Assembly (NCBI GenBank): GCA_018389105.1
Contig: JACATO010002458.1
Span: 228,501-292,500, forward strand
Reading direction: 5' to 3'
DNA length: 64,000 nt
From: Nautilus pompilius
Taxonomy: Eukaryota > Mollusca > Cephalopoda > Nautilida > Nautilidae
The notes beneath the pieces are model-generated. The model had not been told where the DNA came from and did no database searches. It was given only the letters and a program-made list of their open reading frames with translations. Numbering within the stretch: the first letter of the stretch is position 1; each line of letters begins with the position of its first letter. Positions 22,533 to 35,604 of this stretch are shown piece after piece. The position numbers and the translations under genes are program-made.

Positions 22533-25180
22533 CAAAAGCCCATACTGCAGACCGTTTTGCATACGTGTTTAGCGGTCGATCGCTTCGTGAGCGGGATCAT
22601 GGATCCTCGGGCTTTAAAATTCCGGGCCGAGATCCTGCGAGGCTTAGCGGCGACTGATACTGGGCTTGAAGATCTTTAATCGGTCGTATTAATAATATAC
22701 TAATGGGGCGACTGGTAAAGCTCGAGCTAATCCAGTAACTTCCCTAAATAGCGCCTCACCAACGTCTTTCCTCTTCCCAGCGTTTCCTGTACGCTGCGAC
22801 TTATACTTAAATACGCTGCCCACAGCCCGTGAATCGTGTTATGTACGGATAATTGAGGAAGAGGAATCTGTACACGTCTGTCTTCGGTGGAGCTTCTACG
22901 TGCGTGACACTCGGCCACCGCATATCGGAAATATTTCGTTCTTTAACTGTTGTACGAAAACCATTGAATTACTGCTAAAACGAATCATCTCTCGTTCCGA
23001 GTTAAATTTTACCGGTGCTTTTAAAAAGCTAATGCCGGTAAAATGTCGGGATTACTTCACGCGACGTCACGTGACGTACGATTACATACCGACGGACCTT
23101 CGTTGTAGCGTTTTACGGCTGTTTTCACGGCTCAGAGATATTGGGGGGGGGGAGAGAGAGAGAGAGAGACCGCCAATCAGGGATAACACACCTGTAAGCT
23201 CAGCGAAGCGGAGCACGACGAATGATTATCGAGCGTCGCCAAGGCCATCGAACACGCAACGCGAGAGTGGCAGGCACGAAACTCTCCCGGAGGAGAAACG
23301 GCGAACAGAACCAGCACAGAGGACACGAAGAGACCTCCTTTAAAAACATAAGTGAAAACAGGAGGTGGGGGGGGTGATGTCGTCTTCTCCAAGTCTCCAA
23401 ACACTGATGGGAAAGACGACGCTATATATCAGAGAGATCGGCCGGTCACGTGACTCTGTCTCGGACAGCAAAAGAAGTTTGTACAGATACGACGTTGCCT
23501 TCAAGAACTCTGAGAGTATACATGATGAACCCTAACCCACGAACTATAGAACTGTGACACGCCATTTGCGCCATGGTATAAAAGGAAGTGTGCAAAGCCG
23601 AAGAATATTCGGTAAAACAGCCAGTGATGGTCAGGCTGATAGAATTAGTCGGAAACCACGTGCGTCGCTTCGGGGTATAGCATCCGCCGTGGATGTCGTT
23701 CGGCTGTCGAACTGGCAACAGGAAGCTACGGTGGACTGTCGTGCGCATGCCTGATCACGTGGTTGAAAGCCGCCTGTAGAAAGATAAATCTGTCAAAGTT
23801 AAATTGTTTTACTTAGTAATTTTTTTTTTTTTAATTCGATCTGAATCTATTAATGAAACTTTAAAAAAAAAGATTAAAAGTTTCCCCACTGATGGTCGTT
23901 ACCTGTTATCGATCGCGGCCACTCTCCGTGTAGATCCAGCATCGTTCCGCCTCAACCGACGGCCATTGTGTAACTGTCGGTTCTATTGTTGGACTGCCAA
24001 AACGGATAAGTTTATTGCAGCATCTTCATAAATATCCCAGTCTGTGCCTGCCTGCCGAAGCCATTTAACGCTACGCTTTACGAACACCGCCCTGGCAAAG
24101 CCTGAGAAAATAATACTAATTCTATTTTCTTAATTCGAGTTAATAGGCGTAAAGAATTTTGGCATCCAAACCGTTTGATTGCTGAGATTACCAGCTTTAA
24201 TGAGACCAATAACTGTACACAAACAGCCAGCATTACTTATGAATAAAAATTAATGCTAAAAATATCCAGTGGATACATATTTCAGTCTATACGGTGTTGT
24301 TGTTGTTTTTTTTTTTTTTTCATTTTCAATTTCGGGAGATTATTTGGGCTTAATGATCTTATCATGAGGAACAGAGAACACCACCTTTCTATTAAAAAAA
24401 AAGGTAAGCGGAAAGGTATTAATTAAATATTCAAGTGTAGCCGCGCGAGTAATTTATACGTGTAAAGCTATTTAGAGCGACAGTCTACACCGGTATTTTA
24501 TACAGGGTGGTCTGTTGTTTCCTAGACACCGCCCGTGGCGCTCTAATGGTGGCCGATCGAGAAAGATAACTCAGTATTTATTCCCCGCTTATCAGCTCAT
24601 CTGTAAGCCAGAGGTACAGAATAGGGGCGGCTCATGATACCTCATCCCCGAATTAAGAGCAGGTAATAAAAAGAAGACAAAGTGGAAACCATTAGCAAGA
24701 CACAGCTCAAACGGCGGGGAAACGGATGAGTCTGTCTTTCAATCCAGGTGCCAAGATCGGGGTTGGGGTTGGTGTGGGGAGGGGGCCCTGGGAGACCCCC
24801 GAGGCTGTCGGAGGTTTAGCACCCAGTTAGCCGCCCGCCTGTCTAACTGTCCGTGTTGCGAGTATGGTCTGGCTTCGCCCATTTGTGGCTGGTGATCGCC
24901 GCACCGCTGTTGTTTTGGCGGTAAATTAAATAAGGGGTTGGGAATTTGACGGCAGTGTATTCTTCTCGATACACCTGTGCCTGGGTCACGCGGTCAGTCA
25001 GTTCTCGGGCCTTGGTAGATTTAGTGTAGAAACAGTTCTAACGTAAAGCGTAGAAAGTCGTTAACCTCTCCCTCGCCCCGACTAAACATCATAGGGTTTC
25101 TGGAATCGTCCATTTTTTAAAATTCTATTTCATCTGTGACTTTAGTCACCATTCACTTAGTTTTTCATCTTTTTAAACAT
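22533..25180. other. No gene recognised
   Basis: Unassigned DNA of mixed composition. A ten-base G run followed by GA repeat sits near 23143-23169. E-box strings (GTCACGTGAC) occur near 23065 and 23447. Frames at 22900-23343 and 23446-23748 have no domain I can name. Confidence 0.55.
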
Positions 25181-25252
25181 TAATCTCTCTCTCTCGTCTC
25201 TCTCTCTCTCTGCTCTCTCTCTCTGCTCTCTCTCTCTCTCTCGCTCTCCATC
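25181..25252. repeat. CT microsatellite
   Basis: About 70 bp of (CT)n with CTCG and CTGCTC interruptions and no TGACGTCA insert. Confidence 0.9.
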
Positions 25253-25715
25253 CGTTTCTTTCGTCATTAATTGTTTCTATTTTGGGGGGGTACATTTTAC
25301 ACCTTGTCTGTAATAATGCACCTATCTCTACTATCCACTACTGCCTACCCCACCTTTCTTTCTTTCCGTTTGCCTTTCTGCAGTCCTTCCATTTTTCAGT
25401 CTGTTACTGTCTTGTCCTATTCATTATTAAAAAAATATGTTGTGTTTCAGCGTATCTCTACACTAACACCCAATTTGTATTCTATCCTGAGAAATTATCA
25501 CGATTAATAATTTTTCATAAAATTCATTTGAAGAAAAAGAGAGAAAAAATAAACATAGATAGGACTTTATGTTACTTTATATTTCACTGGTAAGTGACAA
25601 AACTTGAGAAGAGCCACTATAATATATTTAGTGAAAAAGCAACAGTGACGAGACTAGAGAGGCAGAGATGAACTGAAAGATGGAAAGAAACTAAAGCAAT
25701 ATTAGGAAGATGTTG

Positions 25716-25717
<2 letters not shown>
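25253..25717. other. No gene recognised
   Basis: AT-rich unassigned DNA; the short open frames have no domain. Confidence 0.6.
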
Positions 25718-25751
<34 letters not shown>

Positions 25752-25763
25752 GGAAGAGAGAGA

Positions 25764-25794
<31 letters not shown>

Positions 25795-25970
25795 GAGAGG
25801 AGAGAGATGGAGATAGAGAGAGAGAGATGGAGATATTTCAGAGAGAGTAGAGATAGAGAAAGCGATCGAGAGCGAGAGAAGAGAGATGGATAGAGATAGA
25901 GAGACGATGGAGCTCGGAGAGAGGATCTCTTCAGAGAGCTCGAGAGCTCTGTAGGAGAGAGAGCTCGAGA
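25718..25970. repeat. GA microsatellite, imperfect
   Basis: About 250 bp of (GA)n with interruptions such as GATGGAGATA and GCGATCGAGAG, becoming less regular toward the right end. There is no TGACGTCA insert. Confidence 0.9.
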
Positions 25971-26248
25971 GACTTTCTTCATTCATTTGACGGACAGAGG
26001 CGGTTTCGACAGAAACAAAGAAGACTAATAACTATGGTGCGCAGACCTGAAAGAAAATCACAAGAGATCAGATAAAAGTAGATAAAGCAAACATTAATCA
26101 GATAAATTATATATCAAATCTTTGTAATTTTTGTTATCATTATTAAGATAATACTAAGACAATGTTTATAATAAATATAAACTAGAAATCGTCAAAGGTG
26201 AAAGTAAGAAATATCATCTTAAAGACAAATAGCATTGCAAATCTATTA

Positions 26249-26269
26249 CACACACACACACACACCACA

Positions 26270-26308
<39 letters not shown>

Positions 26309-26329
26309 GGTATACACACACACACATAC
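26249..26329. repeat. (CA)n microsatellite
   Basis: About 80 bp of CA repeat with small interruptions. An (AAT)n-like tract follows at 26700-26742. Confidence 0.95.
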
Positions 26330-26860
26330 TTATAAAGCATGAATACCTTGAAGAAGTTTGGACGGAGACAAGATAATGAAGCGGTATCATAGGGAATTAT
26401 ACAGAGACTGTAGACAGATTGACGAAGAACAGTGACAAGAGCTGGAGGCGAAATAAAACAAAAGAGTTAAAAAAGGGTAGTTAGAGAGTGGAGAAGAGAA
26501 GCGACAGACAAGCCCTAAGGGTCTTACCTATCACGGAGTGTAAAGACAAAACCAGCTGACAGATGGTGGCCCTTATTTAGTGACCGACAATCCCGGGGCG
26601 ACTGTAATATTTGCCAAAATACTGAGACGCAACGCGGAAATTACAGACCGCCACGGATTACGGGAACGAATTTACAAAAGTCTCATGTATATAAAAAAGA
26701 TAATAATAATAACAATAATAATAATGATAATAATAATAATAAATGCTTGTTAGTAGAACAACTTAACATCTACTGACAGTGTTGTCTCAGCGCCTCGCAT
26801 TGTCACCTTTTTACCAAACAACTTTCATAAAATCCCAAGTCATTTTGTTTTCAAGCACAG
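26330..26860. other. No gene recognised
   Basis: Purine-rich unassigned DNA plus the AAT tract at 26700-26742. Confidence 0.6.
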
Positions 26861-27260
26861 TATACTTAGTTATTTACCTGTAACACGGTATAGATAGACT
26901 ATACATAGTTATTTACCTGTAACACGGTATAGACTATACTTAGTTATTTACCTGTAACACGGTATAGATAGACTATACATAGTTATTTACCTGTAACACG
27001 GTATAGACTATACATAGTTATTTACCTGTAACACGGTATAGATAGACTATACATAGTTATTTACCTGTAACACGGTATAGACTATACATAGTTATTTACT
27101 TGTAACACGGTATAGACTATACTTAGTTATTTACCTGTAACACGGCATAGATAGACTATACATAGTTATTTGCCTGTAACTCGGTGTAGTCTTTACTTAC
27201 TTATTTACCTGTAACAAGGTATAGCCTATACTTAGTTATTTGCCTGTAACACGGTGTTAC
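26861..27260 (+). repeat. Minisatellite of alternating 39- and 35-bp units
   Basis: Eleven units share TATACATAGTTATTTACCTG and TAACACGGTATAGAC. They begin at 26861, 26900, 26935, 26974, 27009, 27048, 27083, 27118, 27157, 27192 and 27227. The first six alternate strictly between 39 and 35 bp, the difference being four bases in GATAGAC versus GAC. The basic amplified unit is therefore a 74-bp dimer. The last three units are diverged, so the right edge is older. Confidence 0.95.
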
Positions 27261-30200
27261 AGTACGAGTTACAAAACACTGTAAAAGAAAATCCGGAGAG
27301 AAAAGGTGATCAAATAAATATCTAATTTATTTCCTGTTGCTAAGGAATAAATATAACTGAAAATAAAACCAGAAAGTAAAGAACAAATAGAATTTAATCG
27401 GAAAGAGCAAAGAAAAAGGTAACTGCGTGTCGTTTCCTTTAGCTTACTGAGAACCTGCCGGTGACTTTGAACCGCACACAGGAGATACGTCACCTGTGAC
27501 GATCTGGGGCGATTTCATTAAGTCATTTGCCAAAACATCAGCCAAGAAAATCGCATTAAAAAAAAATTCTTTATTTTTTTATGTCTGATAAAAATTCAGG
27601 TAGGAAACGGTCCGGCGATAAGCTTTCTTAAATCTGGGATCAAGTTGGATTGATGATGGGGAGTTGCTTACGATAGCTTCCAGCCAAACCGCTTTTATGG
27701 ATGGAGTTTAGAATGAGTTGTAAAGCCCGAACGGAGCCAGAGAGGTTTTTGTATAAGCTCTATCTAGACTTCCTTCCTTTAATGCTTTTGTCTTCGAAAG
27801 GATTTGGATACTTGATAAAACCTTGCTTCATACATTGTTATTATTGATACTAAATATAACCGATATAACGTACTAAAACATTAGTGACTATTAAGCAGCT
27901 AATAATAGAATATTTTTAAAAAATACATTGTTTTTTTCTTTCTATTTTGAAGACTGTTCTTCCTTTCGATGATTTCTACGCTTTGAACCAGATAAAATAT
28001 CATTTTAGTTAATCTTATTGAACGCTTTAAAGAACCAGATCTCTACGTTCATGTGACATCCGCCATTCCTCATATTGATTTAATGTCTTGTAAATATTAT
28101 ACGAAGATGCACTTTTGGATTTGTACGGCTGTCAATAAGGAGCCGATAAAGAAAACCTTTAGTTTTGATTGTTCAGCTTTAACGAAGAATGGCCGATACT
28201 TATAGAAATGTATGTTTGGTGGTTTGCTACATTAGTCATAGTGATTCTTCTTCACATCATGACGGAGCCTTCTTCCATATTTTGTGAAATGTGACTACCG
28301 CTTGGAGGTAACAGATCTGCTATTTACTCTGATCGAGAGAGAGGCTGCGGGTATTAAATCACGTGGTAAAACGTCGTTATGTCGGGTCTGAGTTCTCTCC
28401 CGACGTAGCCTCTTTCTCATCTTGTAAAGGATAGAGCCTGGCTGTTCGTAGCGCTCTAGCAAACGATGTACGTTCTATACGGCTATTTCTAAAATCAGAC
28501 TGGTATCAGGACTTGCCAGGAAGGCCGTGTAAAACCCCATAAAGCCTCTGAAAGAAGGTGGCACAGAACCTACAGCTGTCGGATGATGAAAACCGTCATC
28601 GCTCTAGCGATGTCTTTCAGGGGACACCTCCAGAAATCGATGCATCGTGTTGCCGTCTCTGCTCTCCGCTCTTGCGACATCAACTTCCGCACCTGCAGAC
28701 AATACCCATACTTCGCTGATTAAAGAAAAAACAACACAACATTCAATGACTGCACTCCGCTAAAAGGTTGGCTTCTCCTACAGAGGTCGCTGTCTCTGTT
28801 TTTCCTACATGATGGTATACCAGGAACCATGGCTTTTCCGAGGGCCCCAAACCTTTTGGCACGCTATTTAAGAAGCCTCCAAAGTTTCCTTATGGTAATA
28901 ACAAGCGACACCAAGTTTTATTTACGTCATCTATCGAATCTAGTCGCCTTCTTCTTCTTCTTTTTAAATGTAGCAAACGTGGACGGGCGGCTGTAACCCG
29001 TTAGCTTGTTGACATTAAAGAAAATAAAAAGAAGCTAAATTAATCAAAATAATTGTTGTTTTTTTTTGCTTCATTCTTCTGACTTCGTGAAAGTGGATGC
29101 ACTTTTAGTGGTGGTTAAAACCTCATCCTTTGCTCCATCCCCCCTCTTCCGGTCCCGGTACAGACAGAACAGGTGGAACAATCCACAAAGGAGAACAGCT
29201 CTGGAGAGAACGTTATTTCCTCGTTGTTGCTGCTACTCTCTCTCTCTCTCTACCCCGCTTCCTGACGGTCGCGTCTCAGGCTGTGATTACGTGTTACATC
29301 CCAGAGTCTCGCAGATGGGTATATTCCACCTGCGCGGTCCGACCGCGATGAACTGGGAAGTTGTTTCACGCCGTGGCTTTTCAGAGTTTTTTCCTTAATC
29401 GTCATCCCGTTTCTTTCATTTTGTTACTGATACGTATGTGTGTCTCCATGTCCCCCTCGATTTCCCTTGTTTCTCAGCGAGCTATATTTCTGAATACTAA
29501 AAGAGTCCGACTCGCCGAGAGGCGCTGCACCACATATCAGTCTCTGCTAATGGCGAGCCATCGACGGCCCACGAGTAAGAAAGGAGATCACAGACAGAAT
29601 AAAAATAAACCAACAAGGTTATATATTTAAAAAAAAAAAATCATTATTTAATTCAACACATTTTAAACTAAAATCTTCAAAACAATACAAAACCAGTCCT
29701 TTAAAAAGCATCTATTGCATCCTGACAAAAATGTGATAACCTTGCACATCAAATTTATGTAGACTATATTAATACATTAAAAGAAAAAGATAGATTAGAG
29801 ATCCAGGTAATATGGACACGGAAATTTCTAGAAATCCAAAGGGTTAGTTCGGACCCTTCCCATCATCTCATTTGTAGTAACTGAACTAAGTAATAAATCT
29901 GTTTCGATGATCGCTTCTCGCCATCATCAGCGTTTTGGAGTGGGAAGGTGTTAATTTGTAGAAGATGCTGTTGGAGCGGTTGTTTCGTATTTTGCCTGAA
30001 CTGTGGAGCCAGCAACTTTTGGTTTCTAAGCTTCTAATGTAGGATTCTCTCGTTTGTTTACAATAAAAAAAAAACTTTACCAGATTTCGCCATCGCGGCG
30101 CCATTACATTCTAAACCCTGACTGATGATGGCGTGAACTATCGAAACGTAGGCTCGTTAGATTATTTATCTACCACCGCCGTTAGCGATACTACACTAGA

Positions 30201-33131
30201 GTAGTTTGAGGATCCACAGACTTACATGCTTTTACTTGAATACCATCACCAATAACTCTCCATCCATTCACTTTATGTTGGCTTATTTCAATTTTAAAAG
30301 GTTTGTTGTTAACTGCAGAAGAAAATACCGGATGCAAACGTTAGAAAAAAAAAAAAATTTTCTTCCACAAATGTTTTGAATATCTCAAGATTTACTGGAA
30401 ACCTCACTCGCAGATTATTCAATGGTTAGTACGTATTTAATTCCGTAAATCTCTCTCCCCATCTTTTTTTTTGTTGTTGTTGCAAAAATACCTTTATCAC
30501 ATATTTTAGTTTTGATTGTTGTTAAGTCGAGGTGAAATAACGTTTCCTCCATGGCTAGACAACCCACCAGGTACATATTTAAAAAAAGTCGCGACAATCT
30601 CCCCAGATGAGCTTTTCTCATCTTAATCTTTTTCCTAGACGCATTAGTTACCTGAGACCCATAAATCACTGGATAAGCAAACAGCTATCTTTGGCGTACA
30701 CAAGCTTAAGGATACCACAGCGAACTGTGGAAGACCTATAGCCTGTTGAATACCTTTATAAGACCAGCCAGTCACCTGGCTTTGGCCCTCAGCTTTTAAT
30801 CGTTTCGCCAGACACATCTGTTAGACTCGTGACAGTGACTAAAACGGTAAGAAACGTGATTCCCCTTTTCTATTTCGAACCATCCTAATTAACGCCGACT
30901 CTGGATTTAGCGCAGCAATCGCCAATACACTTGGAGCCGGAACATGCAGAAAAATTACAAAAGTAAACCATACGTGCTGTTAGATAAAGGGAATTAACTC
31001 TACGCCGATGGTCAGTAAAGGCAACAAAATCTCTTCCACGAAGTTCTGCCTTCCTTTCCCTTCTACATGGGATCCTTAGATTTTTTTTACGCGCCAGCTA
31101 GTCCCCGAAGAGCACCAATGAAATACCCGGGTTCTTCGCAGCTTGGTAAAATAAACCGGAAACATTGGATTTCAACTTCCGGCACTATTTTCGTCAGTAA
31201 AACTATCAATCAGAATAGGTCTTTTATTCCTTCTTTCTCGATACCAAGCCGACAGTTTCTGAACCGTACCGAGGTTTCGTCGACAAACCTGGTGAGGTCA
31301 GGAAAAGTTAATTTTACTAACCTGATTAAAGTTGACGGAATTTCTTACATCCGACAGCTACAATAGAACAAAGCCTCGGAGTAGTTATTCCTCTGGAGAC
31401 TTACATTGTAGAGGACATCGCTAACTTTAAAAAAAATTGGAAACAAGAAAAGCCAAATTTACCGAAGTATTTAAAATTAATAAAGAAAACCGAGAAGAAA
31501 TAATCCGGCTTAGGGTCCTAATTGTACACCAGTTCTAAAAGTTATTCGTAAGTGTTAGATGTTTTTTCTTCGCCTGAGTATTCAGACCAGCGGAGGGAAG
31601 GAAAAAGCCCCACACCCATAGTAATGGTTTTTGTTATAGAGATGCCACCACCCAGGTGTTGAACTGGATGATTTGGCCTTCCCCTGTCATCTAAGACGTT
31701 TTCAGGTTACTGCGAAAGGAAACCGAATTTTTCACGATCAGTAAAGGGGAGAGGCCTAATTTCGGAGAACAGTCGCGCCGACAGGTGAGACAATTTACGC
31801 TCATGATTACAAACATTTGGGCAGTCACGCCAATAAAGCACAACTCAGGAATGTGATTCTCTCATGGCCGCTTATTAAAGGCGACCGCAAATGGTCCGAA
31901 TACTTCAAACGTTATTATAAAATTCATGTTTAAGAAAGTGGGAAGACGGTAAATACCCGCCCCCTCCGTGAACACGCTCAGCTTTAATATCAGCTGACGC
32001 CTGATACATTTCCTATCGATCAGTGACCATCTCGGTTTTCAGTTTCTGTTTTCTAATGATGCTAAATCACGTATTTACGTAACATAGGATTAAGACTGTA
32101 ATCCGTCTATTCCGAATTTCAGTCATAACGTACTTAAAGCTGTAGTTTTCCCGTTTGTTTATAAAACGTGTTAAATAATAATAATAATAATAAAAACTAG
32201 TCCACCCGTTTCTAGGTCGTAACATAAGTTAAATCTGTTATTTATCTACCCGCTTGTTTTCAGACATTTCCCACTTAAAGCGGAGCCTCTCCGTCACGGC
32301 CAACCACCTGAACAGCTGTGTACAATTACAAGGAAATATTTCAGTCTGGCTGTCGATGGTAATAACAAGCAGGCCGATGCGATTTCGAAAAGCATCGTTG
32401 ATAGTTAACAAGCAAAGTTGACTTTGATGTTTGAAAAGCTAGCGGTGTGCATAGGGGTGGAATTTAACCAAAACTGCATGTTATCTCAAAAAGTGACCCG
32501 GACCGCAAACGGGAACAGACAGGAGAATGTAGTCGTGCAGCACCGGTCAACACAGATTCTCTAAACAAACAAACAAGCAAAATGCATCCATACCCATTAT
32601 GAAGAGAACAATATTTTAAAAACTAGAAATTTCTTCTACCTCAGTGAGCAGCTCTGTTTGTATTTACCCGAATGGTTTGCCAATTAGAGAAAAGGCAGTA
32701 ATTCCCTAATATTGTTTACTATTATGAAAGGAAAATTGTTAATAGAAAGAATTATAATCCGTTATTTAAAAATGTTCTCAGGAGAATCATTATGTAGACT
32801 CAGAAGTTACATGACAGCTGTATGGGTTTTTTGTTTGATATACAAAACTTTACGTCCGTGACAATGTTATTCTTTTCTTTCAATGCAATTTATTGTCCAT
32901 TTACAGTAAATAACGTAACATACGGGAAACGTTTGTAAGAGAGCAAACTTCATATAAATAGATGTATTATAAAACGGAAATATTTAAGTTAAAAAATACA
33001 AGTTTATTCCCGCTATGTAAAAAAACTTGCTATGAAAACCTGGCTATAGTTTAAATTAAACAATTAATAAATTATTTACAGCCAAATTCTTCAAACTCCT
33101 TTTCATGAATAATTAAACACCTTTAAACTTA
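27261..33131. other. No gene recognised over about 5.9 kb
   Basis: I found no domain-bearing frame, RNA gene or tandem array. Short CT and TA(A)n tracts occur near 29234-29253 and 32176-32192. ATG frames such as 31067-31366 have no recognisable motif. Old degraded transposon sequence cannot be excluded. Confidence 0.5.
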
Positions 33132-34138
33132 AGCTTCTGAAAGCTGCTCAGGTGTCAGCTCATACGACGCCAACAATTCTCTTCTGAAACAAAGCTACTC
33201 AGGTGTCAGCTCAAACGACATTAACAATTCTCTTCTCAAACAATGCTACTCAGGTGTCAGCTCAAACGACATCAACAATTCTCTTCTCAAACAAAGCTGC
33301 TCAGGAGTCAGCTCAAATGACATCAACAATTCTCTTTTGAAACAAAGCTGCTCAGGTGTCAGCTCAAACGACATCAACAATTCTCTTCTCAAACAAAGCT
33401 GCTCAGGAGTCAGCTCAAATGACATCAACAATTCTCTTCTGAAACAAAGCTACTCAGGTGTCAGCTCAAACGGCATCAACAATTCTCTTCTCAAACAAAG
33501 CTGCTCAGGTGTCAGCTCAAATGACATCAACAATTCTCTTTTGAAACAAAGCTGCTCAGGTGTCAGCTCAAACGACATCAACAATTCTCTTCTGAAACAA
33601 AGCTGCTCAGGAATCAGCTCAAACGACATCAACAATTCTCTTCTCAAACAAAGCTGCTCAGGTGTCAGCTCAAACGACATCAACAATTCTCTTCTCAAAC
33701 AAAGCTGCTCAGGAGTCAGCTCAAATGACATCAACAATTCTCTTTTGAAACAAAGCTGCTCAGGTGTCAGCTCAAACGACATCAACAATTCTCTTCTGAA
33801 ACAAAGCTGCTCAGATGTCAGCTCAAACGACATCAACAATTCTCTTCTCAAACAAAGCTGCTCAGGAGTCAGCTCAAATGACATCAACAATTCTCTTTTG
33901 AAACAAAGCTGCTCAGGTGTCAGCTCAAACGACATCAACAATTCTCTTCTGAAACAAAGCTGCTCAGGTGTCAGCTCAAACGACATCAACAATTCTCTTC
34001 TGAAACAAAGCTGCTCAGGTGTCAGCTCAAACGACATCAACAATTCTCTTCTCAAACAAAGCTGCTCAGGTGTCAGCTCAAACGGCATCAACAATTCTCT
34101 TCTCAAACAAAGCTGCTCAGATGTCAGTGCAAATTCCT
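33132..34138 (+). repeat. 51-bp minisatellite, open in one frame on each strand
   Basis: About 19-20 tandem units of 51 bp with few substitutions; most units have AAACAAAGCTGCTCAGGTGT and CAGCTCAAACGACATCAACA. In one plus frame there is no stop from a TAA at about 33129 to the TGA at 34201-34203. This gives the 17-residue repeat LLKQSCSGVSSNDINNS about 20 times. The opposite strand is open as well, with RRELLMSFELTPEQLCF repeats from 34142 down to 33450. The plus frame has no ATG within the array. Openness on both strands follows from a stop-free unit whose length is divisible by three, so coding is not implied. Units alternate between GGTGTC/GGAGTC and AACGAC/AATGAC variants. Confidence 0.95.
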
Positions 34139-34960
34139 TCATAAATATCCTTCTTAAAGATGCACCAATGACAGCTCAAATTTCTTCAGCAATAATCTTT
34201 TGAAAGTGCGCTGATTGCAGCAATTTCGTTGAACAATTCGTTTTCAATGATGGAACTACTGCACTGAAGCTTTGGTCACCCAGCAACTATGCACTTCCCA
34301 GAGAGGCTCCGGCGATAGCATAATTTGCGACCACATTACTGTTTTCAGAACTATAATGATTAAATCTCAAACTACTGCATTAATGACAACTCAAACTTCT
34401 CCAACAGTAAACCTTATAAAGATGCATTGAAGACCACAATATCTTTAACAATGCTGTTCTCAATATCGCAGTGATAACAGCTGGACCACCCTCCCATTGG
34501 TTAAATACTCCTCTCAAAACTAATACAATTATGATATATCCATCTCCTTCGTCAACTTTTCTGGATGCTAATCTGATGTCAACTCAAACACATTTAAGAA
34601 TACCATTCTCAAATTTGCAACGATGACAGCTTAAAATTCTTTATTAATTCTCTTCTCAAAGCTTTACTGAAGAGATCTCAGTCACATCAGTCTCCCTTCA
34701 CAATACTATTCTCGTAGGTACATTGATGACAGCTGGTATTTCTTCAATAATACTCTACTAATAAGTGCTTTGATCTCATAGTTAAATTGTTAATAGCTCA
34801 AGTTATTCCAATAATACTCTTCTCGGAGCTGCACTGATGACATCTGAAACCGATTGAACACTACCCTCTTTTAATCGAACGATTACTGTTTAAACTCTTT
34901 CAAGAATACCTCTATTCCCAGATGCACTAACTGCAGGACTGGTATAAATAACCTTTCGCT
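34139..34960 (+). repeat. Decayed extension of the 51-bp minisatellite
   Basis: Downstream of the homogeneous core the same pattern recurs in eroded form. Examples are CTTAAAGATGCACCAATGAC at 34153-34172, AACGATGACAGCTTAAAATT near 34619, ACATTGATGACAGCTGGTAT near 34720 and GCTGCACTGATGACATCTGA near 34826. The spacing is irregular, about 50-110 bp. The inferred older unit has GCACTGATGACAGCTC where the core has GCTGCTCAGGTGTCAGCTC. This looks like the non-homogenised flank of the array. Confidence 0.65.
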
Positions 34961-35292
34961 TTTTCAACGCTTGTATAGATTGCTACCAGTACTGGCAAGT
35001 TTCATCATTTGTGTATTCGGAGAAACATTATATTTCTAAGAATAATACACGCATTTTTTGTTTATACAGGATATTGATTTTCAGTTAACGAACCGGTTGG
35101 TTACATTGCAGCTTAGAGGAGAAAATATCACGGCCCGGTAAAAGGAAGAGGAGACGAGTGAGTAGTGTTCAAAAACAAGTCTTTTAAAACCCTTTTCACC
35201 AGCATTGGCATTTGATGAATGACATAAAACGATTTTTGTTTGTCGCATCAATTTTGGTGTCTAGTGTAGCTGTTGATGCGATTTAATCCGGC

Positions 35293-35298
<6 letters not shown>

Positions 35299-35345
<47 letters not shown>

Positions 35346-35352
35346 AAGATAG
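35299..35352. repeat. GA microsatellite
   Basis: About 50 bp of near-pure (GA)n ending about 50 bp before the left end of the mariner-type element. Confidence 0.95.
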
Positions 35353-35402
35353 AGAGCGATAGTGAATATCTGAGGCATTCTTCTCATCAGAGATCGAAAG
35401 TA

Positions 35403-35432
35403 CAGGGTGTTCCAAAAGTCTTGGACACATTT
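35403..35432 (+). repeat. Left terminal inverted repeat of the mariner-type element
   Basis: It reads inward from CAGGGTGTTCCAAAAGTC and pairs with the reverse complement of 36081-36110. The first 22 bp are identical and then two mismatches occur before ACATTT. Confidence 0.93.
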
Positions 35433-35604
35433 GAAGTCCCCATATCTATTTAACTATGAATGGTAGTAAGATAAAAGTTGTGTCATTTTAAAGCTAATTA
35501 CATTAATTTTTTGTAAGGCTATTGATTTTTTTTTATTTCTTTTCAGATATTAAGATTTTTTTAGATTAAGATTTTTTTAGATATCTTTTCAGATTTTTTA
35601 GTTA

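Noticed and set aside
33140..34130. CRISPR array
   Set aside because: The 51-bp units are contiguous with no unique spacers, no adjacent cas-like genes exist and the DNA is of animal character.
33337..34203. A 288-residue repeat protein in the 51-bp array
   Set aside because: The proposed start is TTG, there is no ATG in the array, and the minus strand is equally open. The frame follows from a stop-free 51-bp unit.
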